Shown one piece after another: positions 18,864 to 27,686 of a stretch of DNA of 64,000 nucleotides; within the stretch, counting starts at the first letter, position 1; the number at the start of each line of letters is the position of its first letter. Both the position numbers and the translations under genes were made by a program. The notes beneath the pieces are model-generated. The model saw only the letters and a list, made by a program, of their open reading frames with translations. It did no database searches and had not been told where the DNA came from. The DNA is from Chitinophagaceae bacterium (lineage in GTDB: Bacteria; Bacteroidota; Bacteroidia; Chitinophagales; Chitinophagaceae), in NCBI GenBank assembly GCA_016710165.1, contig JADJLJ010000001.1:1736001-1800000 (forward strand). The letters are read 5' to 3'.

Positions 18864-19571
18864 ATGGCCGATAAAAAATTTTCCATACTACTGGTTGAAG
18901 ACGAAGAGAATTTGCAGGAAGCATTGAAACTTAACCTGGAACTGGAAGGCTACGAGATCACCAGCGCTTACGACGGCGCAGAAGCATTAAAGGCGGTAAC
19001 AAAAGAACATTTCGACCTGATCATACTGGATGTGATGCTGCCCGAACTGGACGGTATCACGGTTTGCGAAACCGTCCGGCTCAGCAACCCGGACATTCCC
19101 ATCCTGATACTGAGCGCAAAGAACAGCAGTGCCGACAGGGTGCTGGGTTTGAAGAAAGGAGCGGATGATTACCTGACCAAACCCTTTAACCTGGAAGAGC
19201 TACTTCTGCGGGTGGACAAGCTCATCAAAAAAAGTGAGCGGCTGAGTGTTAAAGTGCCCGTCCCGGAAATTTATGAGTTTGGTAAGAATAAAATTGATTT
19301 CAAGGCATCGGAAGCATATACAAAAAGCGGTGAGCGGGTAACGCTGACCAAAAAAGAGATCATGCTGCTGAAGCTGCTCATCGAAAACAAGAATGAAGTG
19401 GTGACCCGGGAAAAGATACTGCAGGTGGTTTGGGGATACAATGTTTACCCTACCACCCGCACCATTGACAACTTCATCCTCAACTTCCGCAAATATTTTG
19501 AAGAAGACAGCCGGGCGCCGGAATATTTTCATTCAGTAAGGGGAGTGGGATACAAGTTCACTCATGCATGA
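18864..19571 (+). CDS. OmpR-family response regulator
   Basis: Receiver domain (about 6-118) with Asp56 (LIILDVMLPELDG), acidic pair in VEDEE and Lys in DYLTKPFN, and a winged-helix DNA-binding domain (about 135-233; TKKEIMLLKLLIENKNEVVTREKIL and NFRKYF). Partner of the kinase encoded upstream. The last 10 bp overlap the converging batD gene in a 12-bp palindrome (CTCATGCATGAG, 19561-19572), where both stop codons lie. Confidence 0.95.
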   Translation: MADKKFSILLVEDEENLQEALKLNLELEGYEITSAYDGAEALKAVTKEHFDLIILDVMLPELDGITVCETVRLSNPDIPILILSAKNSSADRVLGLKKGADDYLTKPFNLEELLLRVDKLIKKSERLSVKVPVPEIYEFGKNKIDFKASEAYTKSGERVTLTKKEIMLLKLLIENKNEVVTREKILQVVWGYNVYPTTRTIDNFILNFRKYFEEDSRAPEYFHSVRGVGYKFTHA

Positions 19572-21460
19572 GCATGATAGGTATTGAGTAACTGAACAAC
19601 CTCATTTGCTTTCTCATACAACGCCTTTCTGTTTTCATTTTCCACAACGGGAGTATAAAGCTGGAATTCAATTTCGTCCACCAGGCCGTACACCTGCATG
19701 GATGTTTCATGAGCAATGCCCATCTTATCCATCCGGGAGGCTATCGTTCTCCTGTTCAGGTCTTCGGCCGGGATGGAAAGCTTTTTTGCCAGGTATTTTT
19801 TCAACTCCTCATTCAGGGTCATGTAAAATAATTTCCCGTCAGCATGTTGCAAAAGTTCATTGGCCTTCGTAAAAGGATTTTGCTGGCCATCCATGATCTC
19901 CTGTACCGGTTTTTCATCAACCTCAGGCCTGATCTCTTCTGCTGCCAGTACCTGTTTCTCTTTTTTAAAATCCCGCTTCAGCCAGAATATAAGTCCGCAA
20001 ATGATGAGTATTGCCACCACACTAATGACCCGCAGGCGGTTCTTAAAAAAAAGGACGAGGTAAGAATCTTCTTTCCGGACCGGGTTCTCCTCTTTGATCA
20101 CTTTAGGCCTTCCCGTACCGGGCATCACCGTGATAGGTATTGGTTTCGTTTCAACCGATCTGTACACCCCCTGCCGGGGATCGAAGAAACTGAATGAGAA
20201 TGCCGGGATATTATACGTACCGGGCCTGGAAACCGTGAAGGGGAATTCAAATATTTTTCTTCCGCCCACCGGCACGGTCCCTTTATACAGGTCATCTGTT
20301 GCTTTAGGATCAAATCCTTCTATACCTTCCGGCCATGAGATCCCGGGAGCATTTATCATCTGAAGGTTCCCTTCGCCGCTGATGATCACCGCCAACCTGC
20401 CACCGTCATCTGTGGTGAAATTATTTTTTTCAACTCTTGCCCCAATGGTAAAGTTGCCTACTGCTCCTTTAAAATTGGCCGGCTTGTTCGTTTCCGGCAT
20501 GGGTTTCACAACTATCACTACCGGTTTGTTCTTCAGGGTGACTTTCTGCAGTTCCATCCCTTCCGGCGGGATCATCGCATCGGAAAAATCGGGTAACATG
20601 CCGTCAAAAATATCAGGGCGCTGGTTGAGGTATTCTGCTTTAATAAAGCGGACATTGTTCTCGATCTCTGCCACTCCCAGTTCCAGGTCGCCGGGCAGCA
20701 ACGGGTATAGTTGCACCTTACGGATGATGTACACATTATACTCCCTGCCGTCTTTTTTTTCAACCTGGTAGCTGGTATTATCCGGTTGCTGCAGGTCAAT
20801 TACCGAAAACCCGTTGAAAGAAGGATTCCGGATCAGGTTGCTTTCGCTCTTCAACCGGGTGTACAATTTGTACGTGGCCACAACAGGTTCTCCCACATAA
20901 CAGCTTTTCCGGTCCACTTCCAGCGCAACAAACATGTTCCTGTTTATTTTCTCCAGGGGATCCTCTCCTTTTTTCAGAATGAAATCCCGGTTCGTTGACC
21001 TCGGCGCCGGTTCATCAAAGGGGTTCATGCCGGCAAAAGGGTTGCCGGGGGTATTAAGTTGCTGCGTGTTCCCGGTAGAAGTTGCCACCACTTTAATGGT
21101 AACGCCGTTACTCCTGTACATAGCCCCGTCGGCCCTTGCCATGGCAGGTGGAATGAAAAAATTTCCTGTCTGCTTCGGTTTGATGATATAACTCAATGCA
21201 ATGTATCTTTTTACATTCCCGTTCACCATGCTCATCCCGCTCTCCTGGCTGGGTCCGCTTATAACAGTAAAATCCTTTAAGGGCGGAGGTTCTATCTGCT
21301 GCACTTCCCCCGCATTTTCAACCATCAGTTTCAGTTGTGCAAATTCATTCTTTCCGATCACGGCGGGAGCAATACTGGCTGTAAACCTGACCTGTGCGGT
21401 TGCGGAATACCCGCAGCATAAGAAGAACAGTAAGAATAGTTTTTGTAGACAATCTTGCAT
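19562..21460 (-). CDS. batD: BatD family protein
   Basis: Large envelope protein of the BatD/oxygen-tolerance family. Signal peptide (ending SATAQ), long beta-rich region starting VRFTASIAPAVIGKNEFAQL (typical), one C-terminal membrane helix near residue 490 (VISVVAILIICGLIFWL) and a cytoplasmic helical tail. ATG 21460 gives the signal peptide; a -7 box TATTTTTG lies at 21473-21480. BatD usually accompanies BatA/B/C and a MoxR ATPase; none of them is next to it here. Overlaps the response-regulator gene by 10 bp. Confidence 0.88.
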   Translation of the reverse strand: MQDCLQKLFLLFFLCCGYSATAQVRFTASIAPAVIGKNEFAQLKLMVENAGEVQQIEPPPLKDFTVISGPSQESGMSMVNGNVKRYIALSYIIKPKQTGNFFIPPAMARADGAMYRSNGVTIKVVATSTGNTQQLNTPGNPFAGMNPFDEPAPRSTNRDFILKKGEDPLEKINRNMFVALEVDRKSCYVGEPVVATYKLYTRLKSESNLIRNPSFNGFSVIDLQQPDNTSYQVEKKDGREYNVYIIRKVQLYPLLPGDLELGVAEIENNVRFIKAEYLNQRPDIFDGMLPDFSDAMIPPEGMELQKVTLKNKPVVIVVKPMPETNKPANFKGAVGNFTIGARVEKNNFTTDDGGRLAVIISGEGNLQMINAPGISWPEGIEGFDPKATDDLYKGTVPVGGRKIFEFPFTVSRPGTYNIPAFSFSFFDPRQGVYRSVETKPIPITVMPGTGRPKVIKEENPVRKEDSYLVLFFKNRLRVISVVAILIICGLIFWLKRDFKKEKQVLAAEEIRPEVDEKPVQEIMDGQQNPFTKANELLQHADGKLFYMTLNEELKKYLAKKLSIPAEDLNRRTIASRMDKMGIAHETSMQVYGLVDEIEFQLYTPVVENENRKALYEKANEVVQLLNTYHAHA

Positions 21461-21556
21461 GATAACTGGCATCAAAAATAACGGATTGCCAACTGCCTCA
21501 GAAGTTAAACGTAGATAAACGGACGAAATAAATTGTTAAACCAACCCCGGAAGGAA

Positions 21557-22264
21557 TTACAGGTCGCCCAACTGGGGCCGCAGTATTATCTCTTCCACAC
21601 AGGCCTTTGCAGAGAGTTGAGCGGCGGCGTACAGCATTCCGGCAATATCCGATGCCTCCATGATGCGGTTGGGGTCTACACCGCTTCCGCTCCAGGAATC
21701 GGTGTAGGCGGCGCCGGGAAGCACATGGGTGACCTTAATACCGTAGGGCTTCATCTCTTCCCGCAGGTTTTTGCTGAAGCCATACAAGGCATATTTGCTG
21801 ATGCCATAGGCCCCTCCGTTGGGATAGGCATTCAGGGATGCAATGGAACACATATTGAAGATGTGGCCGCTTTTGGCCTTTATCATGGCAGGCAACAACA
21901 GCCGGGTAAGATGATAAGCACTGTAAACATTTATTTCCATCAGGCTTTCCAGGTTTCCGTCATCCTCGCCATAAGCACTCCCGGGCAGGTAAATGCCGGC
22001 ATTATTTACCAGTATGTCTGTTTTACCGCATTGGCTTTTCACCCAGTCTGCAAATTCCAGCAGCTGATCTTTATCCGACACATCACAAACCCTTGTATAC
22101 ACGTTCACTGCAGGAAAACGATCCCGCAATGCTGCGCCGGTAGCTTCCAGTTCATTTTTGGTCCGGGCACATAGGAACAACTGGTGTGCCTGTCCATCTG
22201 CAGCAAACCGTTCAGCAATGGCCTTGCCCAATCCCCTGGATGCACCGGTTATTACGATATTCAT
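21557..22264 (-). CDS. Short-chain dehydrogenase/reductase
   Basis: Classical NAD(P)-dependent SDR of 235 aa: TGASRGLGKAIA nucleotide-binding motif, NNAG, catalytic Ser in MCSIASLNAYP and YGISKYA (Tyr-x3-Lys). Substrate unknown; such proteins are often annotated as 3-oxoacyl-ACP reductase. Divergent from the HAD gene at 22330. Confidence 0.9.
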   Translation of the reverse strand: MNIVITGASRGLGKAIAERFAADGQAHQLFLCARTKNELEATGAALRDRFPAVNVYTRVCDVSDKDQLLEFADWVKSQCGKTDILVNNAGIYLPGSAYGEDDGNLESLMEINVYSAYHLTRLLLPAMIKAKSGHIFNMCSIASLNAYPNGGAYGISKYALYGFSKNLREEMKPYGIKVTHVLPGAAYTDSWSGSGVDPNRIMEASDIAGMLYAAAQLSAKACVEEIILRPQLGDL

Positions 22265-22329
22265 CTGTAAAAGTTAATTGGTTATCTTGCAATGATAAGT
22301 AAAGTTACTATTCCCCCATTTAAATACGC

Positions 22330-23028
22330 ATGCCCCGATACAAGCACCTGTTCTTCGACCTGGACCACACCCTTTGGGATTTTGATGCCAATGCCCGGGA
22401 AACACTGGGTGAGTTATATTCCCTGTTCAGCCTTTATGAAAGGATAGATACCCCGTTTGAAGATTTCTACCCAAAATATTTATTTCATAATGAAGTACTA
22501 TGGGACCGGTATCACAAAGGGCTCATCAGTTCGGAAGAATTAAAATGGAAACGTATGTGGCGTACATTGCTCGATTTTAAAGTGGCCGACGAGCCCCTTG
22601 CCCGCGACCTGAGCGCCAAATTCCTGGAAATACTTCCTACAAAAAAACTGCTGTTTCCTCATACCACAGAAATACTCAACTACCTGACTGACAAAAATTA
22701 CGTTTTACACCTCATCACCAATGGTTTTGAAAAAACCCAGTGGAGCAAATTGAACAACAGCGGGCTGGGCAGTTATTTTACCCATGTGATCACTTCGGAA
22801 GCCAGTAACAGCCTCAAACCCAAGAAAGAGATCTTTCATTATGCCATGGACAAGGCAAAAGCATCCTTGCCCGAAAGCATCATGATCGGTGATAACCTGG
22901 ATGCGGATATACAGGGCGCCATGAATGCCGGCATGGATTCGGTGTTTGTGAATCACATCAATGCCGTGACCCAATTAAAACCTACCTATACGGTTACACA
23001 TTTAAAGGAACTGGAAGATATCTTCTGA
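22330..23028 (+). CDS. YjjG-type HAD nucleotidase
   Basis: HAD-superfamily phosphatase, 232 aa. Motif I FFDLDHTLWDFD, motif II HLITNGF, motif III Lys in SLKPKKEIFHYA, motif IV MIGDNLDADIQGA. The WDFDAN extension and cap match the YjjG group, which dephosphorylates nucleoside monophosphates including non-canonical pyrimidines. Ends 13 bp before a bidirectional hairpin. Confidence 0.88.
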   Translation: MPRYKHLFFDLDHTLWDFDANARETLGELYSLFSLYERIDTPFEDFYPKYLFHNEVLWDRYHKGLISSEELKWKRMWRTLLDFKVADEPLARDLSAKFLEILPTKKLLFPHTTEILNYLTDKNYVLHLITNGFEKTQWSKLNNSGLGSYFTHVITSEASNSLKPKKEIFHYAMDKAKASLPESIMIGDNLDADIQGAMNAGMDSVFVNHINAVTQLKPTYTVTHLKELEDIF

Positions 23029-23041
23029 GCGGGGAAATAAA

Positions 23042-23069
23042 AAACCCCATCCAGGGATGGATGGGGTTT
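23042..23069 (-). terminator. Terminator between the HAD gene and the small Cys-rich gene
   Basis: Perfect 11-bp stem AAACCCCATCC (23042-23052) and GGATGGGGTTT (23059-23069), loop of 6. Read on the minus strand it is followed by a T-run, so it mainly ends the small gene at 23087-23263; it may also stop plus-strand transcription. Confidence 0.8.
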
Positions 23070-23086
23070 AGAAAAGATCTTGTGAA

Positions 23087-23263
23087 TTACATCTTAGCGG
23101 TTGCTTTTTCTTTGTCTTTGCAGCAGGACTTATCGGTCTTTGCTTTTGCTTCTTTGGTGCAGCAGGTTTTTCCTTTAGCACATTTCTTCTTTTTTCCTTT
23201 GTCGGCCAACGCTACGCCGGTAACAAACATAAATGCAGTCGCTAATAAAAGTACTTTCTTCAT
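23087..23263 (-). CDS. Small exported Cys/Lys-rich protein
   Basis: 58-aa open frame with a clear signal peptide (MKKVLLLATAFMFVTGVALA, residues 1-20). The mature part of about 38 residues is nearly half Lys and contains one single Cys (KKKCAKG) and two CC pairs (KTCCTKE, KSCCKDK). The terminator at 23042-23069 lies just downstream on its strand, which supports a real transcription unit. I do not recognise a family. CC pairs spaced by Lys/Glu suggest metal binding or disulphide bonding in the periplasm; this is inference. Confidence 0.7.
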   Translation of the reverse strand: MKKVLLLATAFMFVTGVALADKGKKKKCAKGKTCCTKEAKAKTDKSCCKDKEKATAKM

Positions 23264-23342
23264 GAACTAAAATTTTTTGTTTGATTAATCAACGTAAAAA
23301 TAGGGCAGAAATTGCAGAGTGCCAAGCCTGATTTGTTAAAAA

Positions 23343-23999
23343 TCAGAGGGTAGCTATCACGGTTACCCCGCCCTTTACGGCCTGGTTCAGCTTCACATTC
23401 ACCCTGGTGCCCGCTGGCAAAAGCAGGTCAACCCGGCTGCCAAACTTGATAAAACCCATTTCATCGGTCTGGCTCACTTTTTGGCCCACCTGAAGATAAT
23501 TTACAATACGTTTGGCCAGGGCCCCGGCTATCTGCTTTACCAGGATCTCGGTGTTCCCCTGCCGGATGACCACCGAATGCCGCTCATTTTCGGTAGAGGA
23601 TTTGGGATGCCAGGCCACCAGGTATTTGCCTTTGTGATACTGGTTATACACCACTTCGCCGCTGATGGGATTGCGGTTCACATGTACATTGGCAGGGCTC
23701 ATGAATATGGAGACCTGCAGGCGTTTGTCTTTAAAATATTCCTCATCGGTTGTTTCTTCAATTACTACCACTTTACCATCGGCTGGAGCAATAACCGCAT
23801 TTTCACGGATGGTCAGTTTCCGGTTTGGGATGCGGAAAAAAGATATGAGGAATAATAACAGTCCCAGGGTAAGAATGAAAATGATATTACAAAGCCACAT
23901 CATAGAAGCGCTGAGAAAATAATATACCGATAAGTTTATCGCCCCGAAGATCAGTGTGGCAATGCCGATGCTTTTGTATCCTTCCCTGTGTATGGTCAT
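23343..23999 (-). CDS. psd: Phosphatidylserine decarboxylase
   Basis: Converts phosphatidylserine to phosphatidylethanolamine at the inner membrane. N-terminal hydrophobic helices (about 10-55), then the catalytic domain (APADGKVVVI; SPANVHVNRNP). The autocleavage site that creates the pyruvoyl cofactor is FGSRVD with Ser188. 218 aa, the short archaetidylserine-decarboxylase-like form usual in Bacteroidetes. A -7 box (TATCTTTG on the minus strand) is at 24017-24024. cdsA of the same pathway lies upstream on the same strand. Confidence 0.94.
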   Translation of the reverse strand: MTIHREGYKSIGIATLIFGAINLSVYYFLSASMMWLCNIIFILTLGLLLFLISFFRIPNRKLTIRENAVIAPADGKVVVIEETTDEEYFKDKRLQVSIFMSPANVHVNRNPISGEVVYNQYHKGKYLVAWHPKSSTENERHSVVIRQGNTEILVKQIAGALAKRIVNYLQVGQKVSQTDEMGFIKFGSRVDLLLPAGTRVNVKLNQAVKGGVTVIATL

Positions 24000-24016
24000 T
24001 ATGCTGAGTTAGACCG

Positions 24017-24024
24017 CAAAGATA
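24017..24024 (-). promoter_or_regulatory. -7 box of psd
   Basis: TATCTTTG on the minus strand fits TAnnTTTG, 17 nt before the psd ATG. A three-fold tandem heptamer (TTTGTGG, TTTGTAG, TTTGTGG) at 24037-24057 lies just upstream. Confidence 0.5.
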
Positions 24025-24086
24025 ATGAGTTATACGTTTGTGGTTTGTAGTTTGTGGTTCAGTCTCTCCTGAAGTAACCATTTCAC

Positions 24087-24800
24087 TCATTTCAGGAATA
24101 CCTGTACATAAACCCATACAGCAGGAACGGCAAAAAGGAGGGAATCAAACCGGTCCAAGAAACCACCATGACCCGGCATAAAACTGCCGCTGTCTTTAAC
24201 CCCGGCCATGCGTTTTAATTTACTTTCGAAGAGATCACCGAAAGTGCCGAAGATGCCGCAGAGGGCAGGAATGAAAAACCATGTATTCGTTGGTGCGGAT
24301 GATACACGCAGTTCCTCTCCAATTATCAGGGGATATAAAAAACCCATAACAATCACACAAAGAATGATACCCCCGATAGTTCCTTCCCATGTTTTCTTAG
24401 GCGAAATTTTTGTCAACGGCGTTTTTCCGATAAAAGAACCTACCAGGTAAGCCATCGTATCATTAATCCAGATGGAAAAAATGATGCAAAGAGGAATTTC
24501 TGTATCAAGAATCAATTTGTTTTCATATCCGAGCGTATATATTTTGGAAAATGTCCGTAAATCAATCATCATTAAAACAGGTATTGATATATAAATCAAT
24601 CCCAGTAAACAATAGCCAAAATATTTACCAGCATATATCTTCTTCATCAGTTTCACAAACTCATACCAGCACCCGAAATGGATCACCGTAAACAAAACCA
24701 GGAAACTCCAGAAATTCCAGAGCAAACCAGCCAGCATCACCGCTACAAAAAGCAGCGCTGTTAATGCACGGGTCTTAAAGGTCTGAAGGTTGAATGCCAC
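24087..24800 (-). CDS. cdsA: Phosphatidate cytidylyltransferase
   Basis: Integral membrane enzyme making CDP-diacylglycerol from phosphatidate and CTP. About seven helices and the C-terminal signature KRMAGVKDSGSFMPGHGGFLDRFDSLL. 237 aa, slightly shorter than typical forms but with all catalytic parts. It starts 2 bp after the CPBP protease gene ends, so they share a transcript; psd follows on the same strand. Confidence 0.95.
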   Translation of the reverse strand: MAFNLQTFKTRALTALLFVAVMLAGLLWNFWSFLVLFTVIHFGCWYEFVKLMKKIYAGKYFGYCLLGLIYISIPVLMMIDLRTFSKIYTLGYENKLILDTEIPLCIIFSIWINDTMAYLVGSFIGKTPLTKISPKKTWEGTIGGIILCVIVMGFLYPLIIGEELRVSSAPTNTWFFIPALCGIFGTFGDLFESKLKRMAGVKDSGSFMPGHGGFLDRFDSLLFAVPAVWVYVQVFLK

Positions 24801-24802
24801 GG

Positions 24803-25801
24803 TTACACTTTTTTATTTTCAGGGAAATGGTGCAGCAGGTCTTTCTGTTCAAACAGGTCCTGCTCTTCAAAAGCGATCTGCCTGCGGTTCTTAACCGATA
24901 CCTTTTCAAACAGGATGAACAAGCCCCAGGTGATGACAAGTGCTATCAGTGCGCCCCACATCGGTACTTTGGGGTCCAGTTTGTCTACTTCTACCTTCCC
25001 TGCATTCCTCGATATCCAGAACAGTTGTATCACCGCCACAGTATTGTTTAAAAAGTGCGCCACAATATTCACCCAGAGGTTTTTACTCCGCTGGTACATC
25101 AGTCCCAATACGAACCCCAGCAATGCACGGCTAAGGAAAAGATAAAGGGACATGTGGATGAAACTAAAGAACAGCGATGTTACCAGTACCGCCAGTAATG
25201 GCATCTTCCACCAGCGCTCCAGCAGGTTCTGTAAAGCTCCCCGGAAAAAGATCTCTTCAAACAGCGCCGGGAAAAAAGCCATGATGACAATGGCCATAAA
25301 AAATTCGCCCCAACTTTTAAGGTTGCTCAATACAAGCACCTGTTCGGTATAGGCATCTTCCATCTGCTGGGCCATTGCTTTAATGCCGGGAAAATCAGCC
25401 AGGGCCATTTTGCTGAGGTCTGCCAGCGGGTTGGCCAGCACATTGGCCAGGAAGATGAGAAAGAAACCGAGTATGACCTGGCGGCTATTGATATGCCTGT
25501 TAAAGCCGAGCCAGAAAAAATTCTTACCATGGCAAACCAGTAAATAAAGCACCGCAGGAACAAATAAGAGAAAAAAAGTACCCAGCACCTGGCTCAGCCT
25601 GGCATAACCAACATTGGCCGGGTTCGACATTGCTTTTATCAATTCATCCCCCACTTTCTCCAGGGGAGTGCCTGCGGGCATCATTTGAAGCCCGATCAGG
25701 AACTGAACAGCACCAGCCATTAAAAAGCCTGCTCCCAAAAAGATCAATAGCATACCCAGCTGGGCCCATCCGTTTAAACCTTTTACACTGCTGTATTGCA
25801 T
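24803..25801 (-). CDS. CPBP-family intramembrane metalloprotease
   Basis: Multi-helix membrane protein with the CPBP/Abi motifs: EEIFFRGALQNLL (EExxxR), FSFIHMSLYLF (FxxxH) and VAHFLNNTVAV (HxxxN). Such proteins resemble Rce1 proteases; the substrate is unknown. 332 aa from ATG 25801; the longer frame back to 25843 begins with TTG and is not favoured. First gene of a CPBP-cdsA-psd cluster. Confidence 0.88.
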   Translation of the reverse strand: MQYSSVKGLNGWAQLGMLLIFLGAGFLMAGAVQFLIGLQMMPAGTPLEKVGDELIKAMSNPANVGYARLSQVLGTFFLLFVPAVLYLLVCHGKNFFWLGFNRHINSRQVILGFFLIFLANVLANPLADLSKMALADFPGIKAMAQQMEDAYTEQVLVLSNLKSWGEFFMAIVIMAFFPALFEEIFFRGALQNLLERWWKMPLLAVLVTSLFFSFIHMSLYLFLSRALLGFVLGLMYQRSKNLWVNIVAHFLNNTVAVIQLFWISRNAGKVEVDKLDPKVPMWGALIALVITWGLFILFEKVSVKNRRQIAFEEQDLFEQKDLLHHFPENKKV

Positions 25802-25819
25802 AGCTACGCCGATTAGTTG

Positions 25820-25827
25820 TAAATTTG
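25820..25827 (+). promoter_or_regulatory. Candidate -7 box for dusB
   Basis: TAAATTTG fits TAnnTTTG, 40 nt before the dusB ATG, in the divergent region with the CPBP gene. Confidence 0.4.
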
Positions 25828-25867
25828 CCACCGCAATATACAATGAGTAAAAGGTTTAAAAAATAAA

Positions 25868-26908
25868 ATGCCAAGCATCGGTCATATACAACTGCCTGAT
25901 TTCCCGCTCTTACTTGCGCCCATGGAGGATGTAAGCGACCCGCCGTTCCGGGCCGTATGCAAAGATCATGGCGCCGACCTGATGTATACAGAATTCATCA
26001 GCAGTGAAGGGTTGATACGGGATGCAATCAAAAGCCGGAAAAAGCTTGACATTTTTGATTACGAGAAACCCGTTGGCATACAGATCTTCGGCGGGGATGA
26101 AGAAAGCCTGGCGCTTGCTGCAAAAATTGTGGATGTCACCAACCCCGATCTGCTGGACATCAATTTCGGATGCCCGGTAAAAAAAGTGGCATTGAAAGGA
26201 GCCGGTGCAGGCGTATTAAAAGACCTTGACCTGATGGTGCGGTTGACAAGCGCCGTGGTGAAATCAACGTCATTGCCCGTTACCGTTAAAACAAGGCTCG
26301 GTTGGGATGAGAATACCAAAAACATAGAAGAGGTTGCCGAACGGCTGCAGGATGTTGGCATCAAAGCCCTGGCCATTCATGGAAGGACAAGAACCCAGAT
26401 GTACAAGGGGGAGGCAAACTGGGAACTGATCGGAAAAGTAAAGAGCAACCCAAGGATCAACATTCCCATTTTTGGGAACGGGGATATCGACAGCCCGGAA
26501 AAAGCGTTGGAATACAAAAACAAATACGGTATCGACGGCATCATGATCGGCCGTGCCGCCATTGGTTATCCCTGGATATTTAACGAGATAAAACATTTTT
26601 TAAAGACAGGCGAACATCTTCCCGCTCCTTCCATTGAAGACCGGGTTGCTGTTTGTAAAAAGCACCTGCATAAATCATACGAATGGAAGGGTCCCAAGGT
26701 CGGCATTTTTGAAATGCGAAGGCATTATACCAATTATTTAAAAGGAATGCCGGGCATTAAGGATTATCGTTTAAAACTGGTTACGCTTGAAACGGTGGAA
26801 GAAATTGATGCCGTACTGGATGAGATCGTTGTGAAATATGAAGGGTACCAGTTTGAAAAGGCGCCCATTGAACTGATCAACTACCACGAAAAGTGCCCGG
26901 TGAATTAG
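25868..26908 (+). CDS. dusB: tRNA dihydrouridine synthase DusB
   Basis: FMN-dependent reduction of specific uridines in the tRNA D-loop. TIM-barrel with the LLAPMEDVSDPPFR start, catalytic Cys in DINFGCPVKKV, phosphate-binding IHGRTRTQMYKG and GNGDI motifs, and a C-terminal helical domain. 346 aa, full length. The stop codon abuts a REP-like sequence. Confidence 0.95.
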   Translation: MPSIGHIQLPDFPLLLAPMEDVSDPPFRAVCKDHGADLMYTEFISSEGLIRDAIKSRKKLDIFDYEKPVGIQIFGGDEESLALAAKIVDVTNPDLLDINFGCPVKKVALKGAGAGVLKDLDLMVRLTSAVVKSTSLPVTVKTRLGWDENTKNIEEVAERLQDVGIKALAIHGRTRTQMYKGEANWELIGKVKSNPRINIPIFGNGDIDSPEKALEYKNKYGIDGIMIGRAAIGYPWIFNEIKHFLKTGEHLPAPSIEDRVAVCKKHLHKSYEWKGPKVGIFEMRRHYTNYLKGMPGIKDYRLKLVTLETVEEIDAVLDEIVVKYEGYQFEKAPIELINYHEKCPVN

Positions 26909-26941
26909 GGTCGGGACGCTACCAGCGGCCTGAACCATTGA
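26908..26941 (+). repeat. REP-like sequence, copy A
   Basis: GGGTCGGGACGCT followed by ACCAGCGGCCTGAACC, one of four related copies around the RAYT gene. Partial hairpin: GGGT pairs with ACCC-type ends and CGCT with AGCG. It starts at the last base of the dusB stop codon. Confidence 0.7.
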
Positions 26942-26992
26942 CTTTCGGAAGAAGAATTTCACCAATCTTAAACGGAAAAAAAACTAAAAAAA

Positions 26993-27020
26993 CGGGACAC
27001 TACCAGCTTCCTGAATCATT
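26993..27020 (+). repeat. REP-like sequence, copy B (degenerate)
   Basis: CGGGACACTACCAGC followed by TTCCTGAATCATT, same orientation as copy A, with several substitutions. Ends 23 bp before the RAYT start. Confidence 0.6.
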
Positions 27021-27043
27021 TCGCCTTTGTACTTTTCTCTCCT

Positions 27044-27646
27044 ATGCATTTAACAGCAGGCGAATTCTACCACATTTATAACAGGGGCAATAACCGTCAA
27101 CCTGTTTTCTTTAACGAAAGCAATTACCTTTTCTTTATTAAAAAAATGAGTGAGCAGCTTGTACCTGCATCAGATATTATCTGCTATTGCCTGATGCCCA
27201 ATCATTTCCATTTGATGATCAGGGCAACGGAAGAAAGTATAAAAACAAGGCCATCTTTTGGCGGAAAGGCAATGCAGGAATTCCCGTACCGGGTTGGAAT
27301 CCTGCTAAGCAGTTATTCCCAGGCCATAAATAAACAAAATGGCACTACCGGTTCTTTATTTCAGCAAAAGACAAAAGCAAAAATATTAAGCGAACAGGTT
27401 GAAGGAGAAAAAATAAATTATATCGAAAGTTGTTTCTTCTATATTCATCAAAACCCGGTTAAGGCCAAATTGGTAGCTAGTATAAAAGACTGGAACTATT
27501 CTTCCTGGCTTGATTACACAGGTGAAAGAAATGGGACACTTTGCAATAAAATTTTCTTTTTCAACTGCACTGGCTTAACTGAAAAAGATATCGTATCAAG
27601 GCTAGGAGAAAACTCTACAGAAGATGATCTAAAGAAGTTTTATTGA
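27044..27646 (+). CDS. REP-associated tyrosine transposase (RAYT, Y1/TnpA_REP)
   Basis: HUH-type single-strand transposase that recognises REP hairpins. The metal-binding HxH is His54/His56 in CLMPNHFHLMI; the probable nucleophile is Tyr91 in LLSSYSQAINKQ, followed by the family motif GSLFQQKTKAK. N-terminus LTAGEFYHIYNRGNNRQPVFF is typical. 200 aa, apparently intact. Base composition is clearly more AT-rich than the neighbours, as expected of acquired DNA. Two REP-like copies lie on each side, and no insertion-sequence ends are visible. Confidence 0.92.
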   Translation: MHLTAGEFYHIYNRGNNRQPVFFNESNYLFFIKKMSEQLVPASDIICYCLMPNHFHLMIRATEESIKTRPSFGGKAMQEFPYRVGILLSSYSQAINKQNGTTGSLFQQKTKAKILSEQVEGEKINYIESCFFYIHQNPVKAKLVASIKDWNYSSWLDYTGERNGTLCNKIFFFNCTGLTEKDIVSRLGENSTEDDLKKFY

Positions 27647-27648
27647 GA

Positions 27649-27677
27649 GGATTCAGGCCGCTGCAGCGTCCCGACTC
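27649..27677 (-). repeat. REP-like sequence, copy C
   Basis: Complement of GAGTCGGGACGCT followed by GCAGCGGCCTGAATCC. Inverted relative to A, B and D. Forms with copy D an inverted pair (BIME-like) separated by 9 bp. Confidence 0.7.
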
Positions 27678-27686
27678 TAACCAACA

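Noticed and set aside
21533..22174. 213-codon open frame on the plus strand
   Set aside because: Antisense shadow of the SDR gene.
24037..24057. CRISPR-like direct repeats
   Set aside because: Only three 7-nt units without spacers.
26893..27081. 62-codon frame bridging dusB and the RAYT gene
   Set aside because: Runs through REP-like sequence in a different frame from both genes; no independent evidence.
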